DNA of 64,000 nucleotides from DATJZH01 sp052146815 (GCA_052146815.1 JBKQMG010000134.1:1-64000), one strand, 5' to 3'. Positions 17,448 through 26,697 are shown, counted from the first letter of the stretch. Notes: generated by a model from the sequence alone, not told the origin. Numbers and translations are program-made.

Positions 17448-19928
17448 TCAGCGAAGTTCAGGCTGCGGCGCTGCGGTGCTGCCTGAGCCGGCAGCCGGGC
17501 TGCTTTCGGGCCTGTCGATGTTGATCCGGCTCGGCCACCAGTTCCACCGGCCGAGCAGCACAACGGTCGAGGGCACGAGCAGGGTACGCACCAGGAACGT
17601 GTCCATGACGATGCCGAGTGCCAGGCCGAAGGCGATATCGCGGAACTGGCTGCCGCCCGCGCCGCTCCCGGCCACGACGCCGAAGACGACGAACGTGCCG
17701 GCCAGCACCAGGCCCGCCGAGGTGACGGTCGTGCCCGTCACTCCGATCGCGCGGGCCACCGCCTCCCGCAGCGGCAGCTTGTGCGCCTCCTCCCGGATCC
17801 GGGTCATCACCAGGATGTTGTAGTCCTCGCCCAGGGCCAGCAGGAAGATGAACATCAGGAATGGCAGGAAGAACACCAGGCCGCTCTGCCCGCCGATATC
17901 GATGAACAGCAGGACTGACAGCCCGAGGGCAGCGAGGTAGGACAGGCCCACCGAGGCGATCAGGTAGAGCGGCGCCACCAGGCTGCGCAGCACCAGGGCC
18001 AGCAGGAGCCCGATGGCGAGGATGGCGATCGGGATCACCTTGAGCAGGTCGCTGTTGGAGACCGCGCTGATGTCATGGAAAGCCGGGGCCTCGCCGCCGA
18101 CCCCGTAAGCGTTCGCGCCGATCGCCGCGGCGACCTTGCCGACCTCGGCGCGGATCGCCGGGACCGCGTCGATCGCGGCGGTGCTGCCCGGGTCACCGGC
18201 GCGCAGGCCGGTGGAGAACTGCACGGTGCGGCCGTCCGGGCTGACGTAGTTCGCGGTTGCCCGGTAGACCTCGTAACCCACCAGGGGAACCTTGTTACCG
18301 GGCGGCGGCGTCGGCGGCAGGTTCCTCGCCGACCCGAGCACCGAATGCAGGGTCGCGTAGTCGGCCGGCGGCAGGACCGGACCCACCGGGTTAAGCGGCC
18401 CGACCACCTCGGTGAACAAATGCGTGGCGGATTTGAGCTGGGTCGTCGCCGTGGCCAGTACCTGCGGGTCTTTCCAGACGGGCTTGCCGAACCGGAAGAT
18501 CACGGTGGTGGGGTTCGCGGACGACTGCGGGAAGTGCTTAGCGAGCAGCGCGTTGCCCGCGGCGGAGTCGCTGCCCGCGGGCGGGCTGGTATTGCCGCCG
18601 AAGCCGGAGGCGGTATAGCCGAGGCTGCCCAGGGCGAGGCCGCCGAAGACGATGACGCCGATCGCGAGGGTAAGTGCTGGCCGGCGCACGATGCTGCCCG
18701 CCACCCGGCCCCACACCCCGGGGCCGCCCTTGCCCTGGATGTCCCAGGGCAGCAACTTCGCCCGGTGCCGGAACGGCCAGACGGAGATTGCCGCGAATGT
18801 CGAGCGCTTGATGGCCAGCAGCGACAGCCGGATCGACAGCAGGGCCGGGAGCAGAGTGAGCCCGGCCAGCAGCGTCACGCCGACGGCGATCGCGAACGGT
18901 ATGCCGAGGTCAGAGTAGAACGGGAAGCTCGCCACGAGCAGAGTCAGCACGGCCGCCACCACCGTGGCCGCCGAGAAAGTGATCGACTCCCCGACTCTGG
19001 TCACTGACTGGACCAGTGCCGTGCGGGCGGGCGGCCGCGAACGGGCCAGATCCCGCAAGACGCTGCCCCCGAGGTGGCGGGAGCCGGGGTAGTACTCGCC
19101 GGCCCGCTCATGCTGCCCGGCGCGCAGTTCCTCCCTGGTCCGGAAGACCAGGAAAAGCCCGTAGTCAGTGCCGGCGCCGAGGACCAGCACGATCATCAGG
19201 TACTGGGCCAGCGGGGATACCTGCAGGCCATGCCGGGCCGCCTCGGCGACCAGCGGGCCGGAGATGAAGACCGCGAACACGGCGGGCAGGACGGTGGTGA
19301 TGGCGAGAGTCAGAGATCGGAAGATGAGCACCAGCAGCACGATGATGAAGATCAGCGAGACGTACTGCACCTTGTTGCCGGTGTTACCGGTCGCCTTCTG
19401 CTGATCGACCTGGACCGCGACGTCACCGGCCAGATGCACGTGCAGCCCCGCGGGCAGGCCGGCTCCGGCGATCTTGGCGCGCAGCCCGTTGATGAGGTTC
19501 AGGTTCTGGCCGCCGCTCTGCGTGGCCAGCACCAGCAGCTGCTCAGCCTGCCCGTCAGCGGACCGGCCGACATCCAGGACCCGGCGGACAGTCGCCACTG
19601 TGCCCAGCTTCGACTGCAGCGCCGTCAGCGCGGCCACGTCACTGCTGGTCAGCGACGTCCCGGTCCGGGCCGCCACAACTGGTACTTCCAGCAGATTGGC
19701 CGTGCCGAATGGCCTGGCGAGCTGCGCGGCCTGCTCGGCGGGCGCGCTGGACGGCAGGAACTTGGTGTTGTTGCCCTGAGTAACGCTCGACAGCGCGGGC
19801 AGCAGCGCAACGGCAGCCACGGCGGCGGCAATCCACGCAAGCGTGACAAGCCACCGGAACCGGACGCAGAACCGCCCGATGGCGCCGAAGATTGAGTCGA
19901 CGTGCATGGCAAGGAGCCTAACGTGCAT
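17448..19928 (-). CDS. MMPL-family RND transporter
   Basis: 826 residues with about 12 transmembrane helices in two halves, each with a large extracytoplasmic loop, the MMPL/RND plan. The proton-relay region GAGTDYGLFLVFR in the first half and LGEDYNILVMTRIREE in the second are characteristic. Mycobacterial members export envelope lipids; the substrate here is unknown. Two starts are possible, ATG 19928 or ATG 19907, and neither has a good ribosome binding site. It lies downstream of MFS and MarR genes on the same strand and 11 bases before the glycosyltransferase. Confidence 0.88.
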   Translation of the reverse strand: MHVRLLAMHVDSIFGAIGRFCVRFRWLVTLAWIAAAVAAVALLPALSSVTQGNNTKFLPSSAPAEQAAQLARPFGTANLLEVPVVAARTGTSLTSSDVAALTALQSKLGTVATVRRVLDVGRSADGQAEQLLVLATQSGGQNLNLINGLRAKIAGAGLPAGLHVHLAGDVAVQVDQQKATGNTGNKVQYVSLIFIIVLLVLIFRSLTLAITTVLPAVFAVFISGPLVAEAARHGLQVSPLAQYLMIVLVLGAGTDYGLFLVFRTREELRAGQHERAGEYYPGSRHLGGSVLRDLARSRPPARTALVQSVTRVGESITFSAATVVAAVLTLLVASFPFYSDLGIPFAIAVGVTLLAGLTLLPALLSIRLSLLAIKRSTFAAISVWPFRHRAKLLPWDIQGKGGPGVWGRVAGSIVRRPALTLAIGVIVFGGLALGSLGYTASGFGGNTSPPAGSDSAAGNALLAKHFPQSSANPTTVIFRFGKPVWKDPQVLATATTQLKSATHLFTEVVGPLNPVGPVLPPADYATLHSVLGSARNLPPTPPPGNKVPLVGYEVYRATANYVSPDGRTVQFSTGLRAGDPGSTAAIDAVPAIRAEVGKVAAAIGANAYGVGGEAPAFHDISAVSNSDLLKVIPIAILAIGLLLALVLRSLVAPLYLIASVGLSYLAALGLSVLLFIDIGGQSGLVFFLPFLMFIFLLALGEDYNILVMTRIREEAHKLPLREAVARAIGVTGTTVTSAGLVLAGTFVVFGVVAGSGAGGSQFRDIAFGLALGIVMDTFLVRTLLVPSTVVLLGRWNWWPSRINIDRPESSPAAGSGSTAAPQPELR

Positions 19929-19933
19929 CCCGT

Positions 19934-19950
19934 TAACGCGAAGTAACGCG
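19934..19950. promoter_or_regulatory. Direct repeat TAACGCG-N3-TAACGCG
   Basis: Two identical 7-mers 10 bases apart, on one face of the helix, lie immediately upstream of the MMPL start in the gap after the MarR gene. They may be a regulator site; the evidence is position and repetition only. Confidence 0.35.
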
Positions 19951-20053
19951 TCTCGGCATTCAGCCCGCGGAAGAGCGCCCGGCCAGGCGGGGAACTACCG
20001 ACCCGGCGGGGAACTACCGACCGCCCTGGCGAGCTGCCGGCCAGCCGGGAAAG

Positions 20054-20623
20054 CTAAATGGCCGCCTGGCCTTGCGGCTCGTCAGCGAGCGCGTCTATTG
20101 CGTCTGTCAGCTCGCGCAGCACCGGAAGCGAATCCGTCAGCGCGGATCTGCTGTCGGCCGGCAGTGCGGTGAGCGCCGCGGCCAGGATCCGCGCGTTCAC
20201 CTCCTGCCACTGACTGACGGCGTCCTGCCCGGCGGCGGTGAGCTCGATCACGGCGGCCCGGCGATCGTCCGCGCTCCCGGTGCGGGTCACCAGCCCGGCC
20301 CGCCGCAGTCCGTTGAGCAACGTGGCCACCGAGCTCGGGGCCAGCCGCAGCAGCCGGGCGAGCTGGCCGGGCCGGGCCCCCGGATTCTCCGACAGGCAGG
20401 CCAGCATCTCGTGCTGTGCCACCGACAGGCCGCCGGGCAGGGCCCCGCCCTTGCCTGCCGCGCGCGCCGCACGGCGCATCGCCCGCCGCAGCCGCGAGAC
20501 CACGTTCGCGATCTGGGGTTCTGCGGCCGCCCCGTCACCCGCGGCCTGAGGCAGCGGGCCGGCCGTCGCGGCGCCGTCAGCCGAAGGCACTGGCGTGGCC
20601 CAGCTGCGCCGGGTCCTGGTCAC
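20054..20623 (-). CDS. MarR-family transcriptional regulator
   Basis: Up to 189 residues. The winged helix shows LSVAQHEMLACLSENPGARPGQLARLL, LAPSSVATLLNGLRRAGLVTRTGSADDRRAAVIELTAAG, the recognition helix and the DDRRA wing typical of MarR. The N-terminus overlaps the end of the MFS gene: GTG 20623 gives a 47-base overlap and a later GTG about 10 codons in gives a shorter one. Co-transcription with an exporter suggests that it senses a small molecule and represses its own operon, which may extend to the MMPL transporter. Confidence 0.85.
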   Translation of the reverse strand: MTRTRRSWATPVPSADGAATAGPLPQAAGDGAAAEPQIANVVSRLRRAMRRAARAAGKGGALPGGLSVAQHEMLACLSENPGARPGQLARLLRLAPSSVATLLNGLRRAGLVTRTGSADDRRAAVIELTAAGQDAVSQWQEVNARILAAALTALPADSRSALTDSLPVLRELTDAIDALADEPQGQAAI

Positions 20624-22046
20624 CGGCTGCGGCCGGCGGCGATCCGGCGGCGAGCGGCCGGATCAGCAGGGCGATCACCGCGGCGACGGCCGCCGCCGCC
20701 GCCAGCACCAGGAACGCGGGGGCGGGATCAGGATGACCTCCGGGCAGCCGCGGGGCCAGGTGCAGGGCAATCGTCACCAGCGCGATGCCGAAGGTCGTGC
20801 CGATGCCCCGCGCCATATTGACCAGGCCGCCCAGGACCGCCGCCGAGGCAGCGGACGAGCTGCGCATAATGACCGCGTTATTGGCCGGGACGAACAAGCC
20901 GAGGCCGAGGCCCGCCAGGGCGAGAAACGGCCCCATCTCCATCGCTGTGTCCGGCATGACCATCAGCATAACGAGCGCGAACGCGCACGTGAGCGCTCCG
21001 GCGAAGCCGCGCATCCGGTTGGTCATCGACGCAGGCAGCACCGCTTCGGCGCCGAGAGCGGCGACGCCGAATCCGGCGGGCAGCGCCGACAGCACGAGGC
21101 CGGTACGCAGCTCGCCGCCCTGCCCGGACATCACCTGCGGCAGCAGCACAAGCGGCCCGAAAAGCGCGAGGTACCCGAGGAAGGCGCCCGACAGAGCCAG
21201 CGCCAGCCGCAGGGAGTGCATGAGGGCCGGGGGGATCAGCGGGAACCGGGCGTGCTGCTGGCGGACGGCGAACAGCACGCTGAAGACCGCGGCGCCGCCC
21301 GCCAGGCCGGTAGCGGCCCAGCCGGGCATGGGCAGGCCGCCCGCGGCCGACAGTGCCACCAGCAGCGCGGTGCTGGCCCCCGCCAGGAAGACGGCTCCCG
21401 CCCAGTCGAAGGAATCGGACGGGCTCAGCTGCCTGGTTCTCGGCAGTAGGTAGTGCCCGGCGACGACCGCGAGCACGCCGACAGGCACGTTGATCCAGTA
21501 CACCGCGCGCCAGCCAACGGTCTGGGTGAGCAGACCGCCCAGCGTCGGTCCGAGGCCGAGGCCAATGGACTGGGCGGCCGCCTGGACGCTTAGCGCCAGC
21601 CGCATCCGGGCGCGCGGCACGCTCGTCGTGACCAGCGCCACGCTGTTGGCCTGCAGCATGGCGGCTCCGACGGCCTGGAAGATGCGGCAGGCCACCAGTA
21701 CGGCCAGCGAGGGCGCCAGCCCGCAGGCAGCAGAGCCGATGGTGAATACCACGAATCCGAGCTCGTAGACGAGCTTGCGGCCGATGCCATCGGCGATGCG
21801 CCCGGCCGGCGCGAGCAGGGCGACGAGAGTGAGCAGATAGGCCAGCGATACCCACTGGACTGCCGCCAGCGGTGCGGTGAACGCGTGCTCCATCGGCCGG
21901 AACGTCAAGGTCACGATGCTGGCGTCGAGCTGGCCCATGAAAGCGCCGAAGCAGACGACGCCGACAGCCAGCCAGGGAGCGCGCGGGTTGCGCCTGATCG
22001 CCTCGGGGCGGGGCGCTTCCAGCAAAGTAATTCTGTTACCGAACAT
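20577..22046 (-). CDS. DHA2-type MFS multidrug exporter
   Basis: 489 residues with about 14 predicted helices, the EmrB/QacA plan. FMGQLDASIV in helix 1 is the DHA2 signature, GRIADGIGRKLVYELG is motif A and GPTLGGLL is motif C of antiporters. It would expel toxic compounds at the expense of the proton gradient. It is first in a same-strand series with MarR (overlapping) and MMPL. Start ATG 22046 has no clear ribosome binding site, and the mRNA leader may be short. Confidence 0.87.
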   Translation of the reverse strand: MFGNRITLLEAPRPEAIRRNPRAPWLAVGVVCFGAFMGQLDASIVTLTFRPMEHAFTAPLAAVQWVSLAYLLTLVALLAPAGRIADGIGRKLVYELGFVVFTIGSAACGLAPSLAVLVACRIFQAVGAAMLQANSVALVTTSVPRARMRLALSVQAAAQSIGLGLGPTLGGLLTQTVGWRAVYWINVPVGVLAVVAGHYLLPRTRQLSPSDSFDWAGAVFLAGASTALLVALSAAGGLPMPGWAATGLAGGAAVFSVLFAVRQQHARFPLIPPALMHSLRLALALSGAFLGYLALFGPLVLLPQVMSGQGGELRTGLVLSALPAGFGVAALGAEAVLPASMTNRMRGFAGALTCAFALVMLMVMPDTAMEMGPFLALAGLGLGLFVPANNAVIMRSSSAASAAVLGGLVNMARGIGTTFGIALVTIALHLAPRLPGGHPDPAPAFLVLAAAAAVAAVIALLIRPLAAGSPPAAAGDQDPAQLGHASAFG

Positions 22047-22398
22047 CTTTATTCACGATACCGGCCTAAACCGGACTGTCAATTCAGGTCTCGGTGATGC
22101 GGTCCGCGGCCGGCGCTGGGTATTTGCCGGCAACGCCCCGGGCACGTGCTGCGGGCCGCCCGCCAGGTACTGCGGCCGGGCGATTATCAGAGTTCCGCGA
22201 ACTCCGGCGGCCGCTCGTGCATAACCTGCGAATCAGTGCTGGCTCCGGGCTGAGCCGGCGGCCGATTCCGGAATCGCGCGCTTTTGGGCGGGACATGCCG
22301 GGAGTGGTGCTGGCCAGGAGGGCCCGGGCCCTGCACACTCGTGCTGGGGCGGTCCGAGCTTCGCCCCTGCGCGGCCGGGCAGCGCGGAAAGGACGCCG
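22047..22398. promoter_or_regulatory. Divergent intergenic region, with GAGTTC-CGC-GAACTC palindrome
   Basis: 352 bases between the MFS gene and sepH contain no supportable gene. The one clear structure is a perfect 6-base inverted repeat at 22190-22204 with spacer CGC, a candidate operator. Promoters for both flanking genes should be here, but no convincing -35/-10 pair stood out. Confidence 0.4.
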
Positions 22399-23457
22399 AT
22401 GCAGGAGCTGCGCCTCGTCGCGGTAAGCGAGGACGGTAGTTACGCGATCCTCGCGGTTCCCGGGCGGGGCAAGCGGTTCTCACTGCCCATCGACGACCGC
22501 CTCAGGACCGTGGCGCGAGGCCAGTTCTCGCGGCTCGCCCAGTACGAGATCGAAGTGGAGAATCCGTTGCGACCCAAGGAGATCCAGGACCGTATCCGAG
22601 CCGGAGAGACCGCCGACGAGATCGCTGACGCAGCGGGCATTCCTATTGAGCGGGTCCGCAGATTCGAGGGCCCCGTACTGGCGGAGAGAGAATTCCGCGC
22701 ACAGGAGGCGCAGCAGGTAACCGTCCGGAGCCAGGGCGACTCTGGCCCCGGACCGCGGCTGGGTGACATCATCTCCGAGCGCCTGAGCGACGCGGGGGCG
22801 AGCACCGATGACGTGCGCTGGGATTCGAGGAAGCGCGCCGACGGCAACTGGCAGATTGAGCTGCGGTTCACTATCGCGGGGCGCCCGCAGCTAGCCGAGT
22901 GGGTTTTCGACACGCGGCGCCGCCATGTCAGCCCGGCTGATGACCAGGCGATGAGGCTGTGCCTGCCGGAATCGGAGTGGGCCGCGCCCCGGCTAGGGGT
23001 CCGCGGCCCCGCGACCGTGACGCCTATCGGCTCCAGGCTCGGCCAGCCGGACCGGCACCCCGAACCCCACGACGACCAGGACTGGCGGCCTGCTCGCAGC
23101 GCCGCTGACGGCACTCAGCCGCCGCCGTCCGCGGCCACCGCGAGTTCGGCGCGGCCGGGACCGCCCGCGGGCGCGGCGGGCGCCGGGCGGACGGCCCCTG
23201 CCGCCCGCCCTTCCGGAGCACATCACTCCCCCGCGCCGGCGCACGCGCCAGGATCCCCGCGCGGCCAGGCCGCCAGGCCGCCCGCCGCCTCGGCGCCGCC
23301 CGCCGCTGAGCAGGAGCCACAGGCCCGGCCGCAGGAGGCGCAGGAGCAGCCGGCCCCAGCACACCCGGCACGGAAGGCCGCCGGCGGCAGGTCCAGGCGG
23401 GCATCGGTCCCCTCCTGGGACGAGATAATGTTCGGGAACTCGCGCCAGCCCGATTAG
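22399..23457 (+). CDS. sepH: Septation protein SepH (DUF3071)
   Basis: 352 residues. The conserved DUF3071 domain (about 1-200) begins MQELRLVAVSEDGSYAIL and includes a helix-turn-helix-like stretch GETADEIADAAGIPIERVRRFEGPVLAERE. The C-terminal 150 residues are Pro/Ala/Arg-rich and disordered, ending WDEIMFGNSR. SepH is an actinobacterial partner of FtsZ that stimulates Z-ring assembly through the N-terminal domain. Start ATG 22399 follows GGAAAGGACG. Monocistronic by context. Confidence 0.92.
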   Translation: MQELRLVAVSEDGSYAILAVPGRGKRFSLPIDDRLRTVARGQFSRLAQYEIEVENPLRPKEIQDRIRAGETADEIADAAGIPIERVRRFEGPVLAEREFRAQEAQQVTVRSQGDSGPGPRLGDIISERLSDAGASTDDVRWDSRKRADGNWQIELRFTIAGRPQLAEWVFDTRRRHVSPADDQAMRLCLPESEWAAPRLGVRGPATVTPIGSRLGQPDRHPEPHDDQDWRPARSAADGTQPPPSAATASSARPGPPAGAAGAGRTAPAARPSGAHHSPAPAHAPGSPRGQAARPPAASAPPAAEQEPQARPQEAQEQPAPAHPARKAAGGRSRRASVPSWDEIMFGNSRQPD

Positions 23458-23572
23458 GCAGCGGCGGGCCCGTGCGCCTAGCCGGATGGTGCTTACAAGC
23501 GCGCCTGCCGTCAGCGCCAGACAGCGGCGGCATCAGGCGCCGGACCAGAGGACAGGCAGGGCGGGAAAGTAC

Positions 23573-24187
23573 GTGCTCCGGGGTTATCGTGCGGCGAGAC
23601 GGGCCGGGGGCCCGGCCGCAGGCGCTGCCGTCCTGGCGTGCGCGCTCAGCAGCTGCGGGCTCGTCGGCGGTTCGCAGGTACTTCGGCCGGACGCGCCGCA
23701 GACCATGACGATCACCAGCCCGGCCTTCGAGGACGTGATCTCAAGCGAGTACACCTGTCACGGGGCCGGAGTAAGCCCGCCGCTCTACTGGTCCGACGCC
23801 CCGGCCGGAACGAAATCGTTCGCCCTCGTGGTGGATGACTCGGCAGCTCCGATCGCGCCGTATGTCTACTGGGTGGTGTTCGACATCGGGACGGGGACGC
23901 CGGATGTCCCGCCCGGCCAGATACCGCCGGGAGCGCGGGTGGCTGACAACAGCCAGGGCCGCCCCCGGTACGAGCCCCCGTGCCCCACCGACGGACGGCA
24001 TACCTACCGGTTCACCGTGTACGCGCTCAGCTCGAGACTGCATCTGCCGAACGGCGTCGGGCTGAAAGAGGCCTGGCAGGCCATCGCCGCGCACGCACTC
24101 GCCCGCGGCCGGATGACGGCCAGCGCCGGCGGCGCGGAGATAGGCGGTACGGAGAGGAACGGCACGGCCAGCGGCAAGATCCGCTAA
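23573..24187 (+). CDS. PEBP/YbhB-family putative lipoprotein
   Basis: 204 residues. A signal peptide (RGYRAARR then an Ala-rich core) ends in lipobox LSSC, so it is probably a lipoprotein. The mature part is the phosphatidylethanolamine-binding (YbhB/YbcL) fold: TSPAFEDVISSEYTCHGAGVSPPLYW, VVDDSAAP, RPRYEPPCPTDGRHTYRFTVYAL. The usual ligand-pocket DPDAP is DDSAAP and the usual HWVV is YWVV, so the pocket differs from cytosolic members. GTG 23573 was chosen for the signal peptide and GCGGGAAAG upstream. Function is unknown. Confidence 0.8.
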   Translation: MLRGYRAARRAGGPAAGAAVLACALSSCGLVGGSQVLRPDAPQTMTITSPAFEDVISSEYTCHGAGVSPPLYWSDAPAGTKSFALVVDDSAAPIAPYVYWVVFDIGTGTPDVPPGQIPPGARVADNSQGRPRYEPPCPTDGRHTYRFTVYALSSRLHLPNGVGLKEAWQAIAAHALARGRMTASAGGAEIGGTERNGTASGKIR

Positions 24188-24257
24188 GCCGCGGCGATCT
24201 GCGTGGTTTGCCGCAAAATGTGTGACACGGCCGCGTAAACTCGCCAAGTGCGTGACA

Positions 24258-24273
24258 CGGACCATACGGTCCG
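24258..24273. promoter_or_regulatory. Palindrome CGGACC-ATAC-GGTCCG and GTGACACGG repeats
   Basis: A perfect 6-base inverted repeat lies 130 bases upstream of the repeat-rich membrane protein. Two direct GTGACACGG copies flank the region (about 24222 and 24252). The cluster may be the promoter-operator of the downstream gene. Confidence 0.4.
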
Positions 24274-24402
24274 ACAGAATCACTGCTCAGGCGATCAGCC
24301 TCGGACAGAACCAAGGGTGCTTGCATTACCGGGGGAGTCTCGCGTCGATGGCCGCGCGAGGCTGCTGGCGCCGCCTCCTGGCCACGCCCGTTGGATGGTG
24401 CG

Positions 24403-26517
24403 ATGACCAAGATCGTGCTCGGCCTTGCTGCACTTGTGATCTTGATCCTGATAGCCGTCGTCGTGATTCTCGTCCGGCGATACTTGCGGGCAGACGATAG
24501 CGATGACTTCGACGAATTGCCCGATGACCTCCCGCGCCGCTCCAGCGCCAGTGCAGGCCGCGGCCACGCCGGCCACCTGCATCATGATGTCCGCGCGGGC
24601 GGCGGACGGGCCGGTCACGAGCCGAGAACAGGCGGCCCCGATGAGCCGTCCCGTCGACCCGCCGGACAGTCGTCGAGCCGGGCCGGGCGCGGCCATGACG
24701 GCCGCGAGCGGCGCGCGGCGGCGGATCACGCCGAGCACGGCCGGCCCGGATCTGTCCCGGCCGATGGCAGCGGTCACCCCACCGGCAGCCGCGGCGCGCA
24801 GCGCCCGGCGGACCGGACGGCCCAGCGGCAGGGCGAGAGCATTCCGGTCGCGCGGGTGCGTGCGGGCAACCGCAAGCGTGATGCCGATGCCGATGCCGGT
24901 GACTGGCCCAGCACCGACTGGGATTCGCTCTCGGATGTCGACTACTGGGCCGAGCTGGCTTCGGACAAGCCCCTCACCACCACGGCTCAGCCGGCCGCGC
25001 CGCCTCGCGGCACCGACGCTCGTGGCACCGGCTCCCGCGCCCCTGATTCCCGCGCCACTGATCCACGCGGTGCCGATTTCCGCGGTGCCGATTTCCGCGG
25101 CGCCGACCGCGGGGACGCTGGCCAGCCGGACAATTTCGCCGCTGCTCCCACGGTGAGCGCCGGGTCCCAGCGCGCGGGGTCCCAGCCCGCGAGCCCGAGA
25201 GGTCAGGGCGCTGCGGGCGGCGGGCCGACGGGCGCGCAGCCGAGCCTGGCCGTGCTGACCAGCATGGCCAGCAGCCGGAACGGCCGCGGGCCGCTGCCAC
25301 CCGACGACGATGATCCGCTGACCAGCCCGTCGTTTCCGCGCGTGCCCGGGGCGGACAGCCGTTCCTACGGCAGCGGGCGCAACGACACCCCCCCGGGCGG
25401 GTCGCGGATTCCTGCCGCTGCCAGCGATCCGACCCAGCAGTTCCCCAGTTACGCCGCGCCGCCGGCGGGCCGGCCAGACGGCCAGCCGGCGCAGGCAACG
25501 CCGCCGGGTGGCCGGTCCGGCGGTTACCGCCGCCCGGCAGGCGGCCCGCGCACCGATGAACTCGGCCTTCCGCTGGACACGCGGTTCGCCAGCCAGCCCC
25601 CGGCCGCCCGCGGCGGGCGTGGCGGCAGCGGCAGCCAGCCTCCGGCGGCGCCAGGCGGCTCTGGCGCCACGGGCCGCCTCAGGGACGATGGTTACCCCGA
25701 GGGCGCAGGCGCGTCCCGGTCCGGCCGCGGCCTCGGGCCTGATGGCGGGTACTCAAACGGCGGTGGCTACCCAGTCGGCGGCGGCTACCCGGGCATGAGC
25801 GGCCCGGCGAACGGCAGTGCTTATCCCGCCGGCAGTGCCCGTCCCGCGGCCAGCGCCTACTCCTCGGGCAGCGACGGCTACCCGGCCGGCAATGGCTACC
25901 CGGCCAGTGCCTACCCGGCCAGTGCCTACCCGGCCAGTGCCTACCCGGCCAGTGCCTACCCGGCCAGTGCCTACCCGGCCAGTGCCTACCCGGCCGACAG
26001 TGCCTACCCGCCCGACAGTGCCTACCCGCCCGACAGTGGCTATCCGGCCGACACTGCTTACCCTGGCAGGACTGCGCCCTCGTCTTCCCGCAGCGCGGCT
26101 TACCCGGTCCAGGCAACTCACCGCGACGGCGCCTACAGCGAGGGCCCCTATGCCGGAACCGGCTACGGCGACGCTCCCTACGCGGGCACTGGCTACGGCG
26201 GCGCGGCCGAGGCAGGAGGCGGTTATCCGGAGCAGTCGGCCGTGGTCATAGGCTATCCGTACTCCGATCCCCCTTCCTATCCCGGCTCCCCCGCATCGGG
26301 CGCGGGCTCAGGACCCGCAGCCGGAATAACACGCCGCGGTAACGGCCAGAATGAGCAGCCGGGGTACGAGCCGACCGGCCGGCACGGCGCGCAGGCGGGA
26401 ACGGACGGCGCTGCCTCCCGTTACCCGACGCGGCCCTGGGATTCCGAGCGGACCGACCCCTATGCGGCAGATCCATACGGCTATCCGGGATACGGTTACG
26501 GCAGCAACAGCCGCTGA
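24403..26517 (+). CDS. Membrane-anchored Gly/Pro/Tyr-rich repeat protein
   Basis: 704 residues. One N-terminal transmembrane helix (about 3-28, KIVLGLAALVILILIAVVVI) is followed by RR and an acidic patch DDSDDFDELPDD, so the long tail is probably cytoplasmic. The tail is low-complexity: RGADF-like repeats near 220-235, then a Tyr/Pro/Ser region with YPASA repeats (about 500-535) and YGG/YPG motifs to the end. Such tails behave as disordered scaffolds. No enzymatic domain is seen. Start ATG 24403 with GGATGG nearby; an in-frame TTG at 24391 is less likely. No family assigned. Confidence 0.7.
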   Translation: MTKIVLGLAALVILILIAVVVILVRRYLRADDSDDFDELPDDLPRRSSASAGRGHAGHLHHDVRAGGGRAGHEPRTGGPDEPSRRPAGQSSSRAGRGHDGRERRAAADHAEHGRPGSVPADGSGHPTGSRGAQRPADRTAQRQGESIPVARVRAGNRKRDADADAGDWPSTDWDSLSDVDYWAELASDKPLTTTAQPAAPPRGTDARGTGSRAPDSRATDPRGADFRGADFRGADRGDAGQPDNFAAAPTVSAGSQRAGSQPASPRGQGAAGGGPTGAQPSLAVLTSMASSRNGRGPLPPDDDDPLTSPSFPRVPGADSRSYGSGRNDTPPGGSRIPAAASDPTQQFPSYAAPPAGRPDGQPAQATPPGGRSGGYRRPAGGPRTDELGLPLDTRFASQPPAARGGRGGSGSQPPAAPGGSGATGRLRDDGYPEGAGASRSGRGLGPDGGYSNGGGYPVGGGYPGMSGPANGSAYPAGSARPAASAYSSGSDGYPAGNGYPASAYPASAYPASAYPASAYPASAYPASAYPADSAYPPDSAYPPDSGYPADTAYPGRTAPSSSRSAAYPVQATHRDGAYSEGPYAGTGYGDAPYAGTGYGGAAEAGGGYPEQSAVVIGYPYSDPPSYPGSPASGAGSGPAAGITRRGNGQNEQPGYEPTGRHGAQAGTDGAASRYPTRPWDSERTDPYAADPYGYPGYGYGSNSR
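25906..25995 (+). repeat. Six perfect tandem 15-bp units encoding SAYPA
   Basis: AGTGCCTACCCGGCC occurs six times without a mismatch, then grades into 18-base units (GACAGTGCCTACCCGCCC, two copies at 25996-26031). Identity at the DNA level indicates recent slippage-type expansion, so copy number probably varies between strains. Confidence 0.95.
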
Positions 26518-26587
26518 GCAACGGCCCCGAGTACCGGCGCGCTGATGTCAGCCCTGAGTAATCTGGCGCTGGCAAATCTGGCGGTGA

Positions 26588-26609
26588 GTAACCGGGACCC
26601 CCGGGTTAC
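26588..26609. terminator. GTAACC/GGTTAC hairpin
   Basis: An inverted repeat lies downstream of the repeat protein gene, with 6-base arms extended by G/C pairs around a C-rich loop. It may terminate that transcript. Confidence 0.4.
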
Positions 26610-26641
26610 GGGTGCGCGGCAGGTTCCCCGAGTGCGCGGGC

Positions 26642-26672
26642 TTGACAAGACCGGCCCGCCCGCGCCGACAAT
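26642..26672 (+). promoter_or_regulatory. Candidate promoter for the 96-residue protein
   Basis: TTGACA (26642-26647) and GACAAT (26667-26672) are spaced by 19 bases and end about 25 bases before the ATG at 26698. The spacing is slightly long for the housekeeping sigma factor. Confidence 0.4.
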
Positions 26673-26697
26673 GTGCCGACCCCGCAAGGTAGGTGAT

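Noticed and set aside
25906..26049. Tandem short repeats considered as a CRISPR array
   Set aside because: Units are contiguous 15/18-mers in a coding frame with no spacers.
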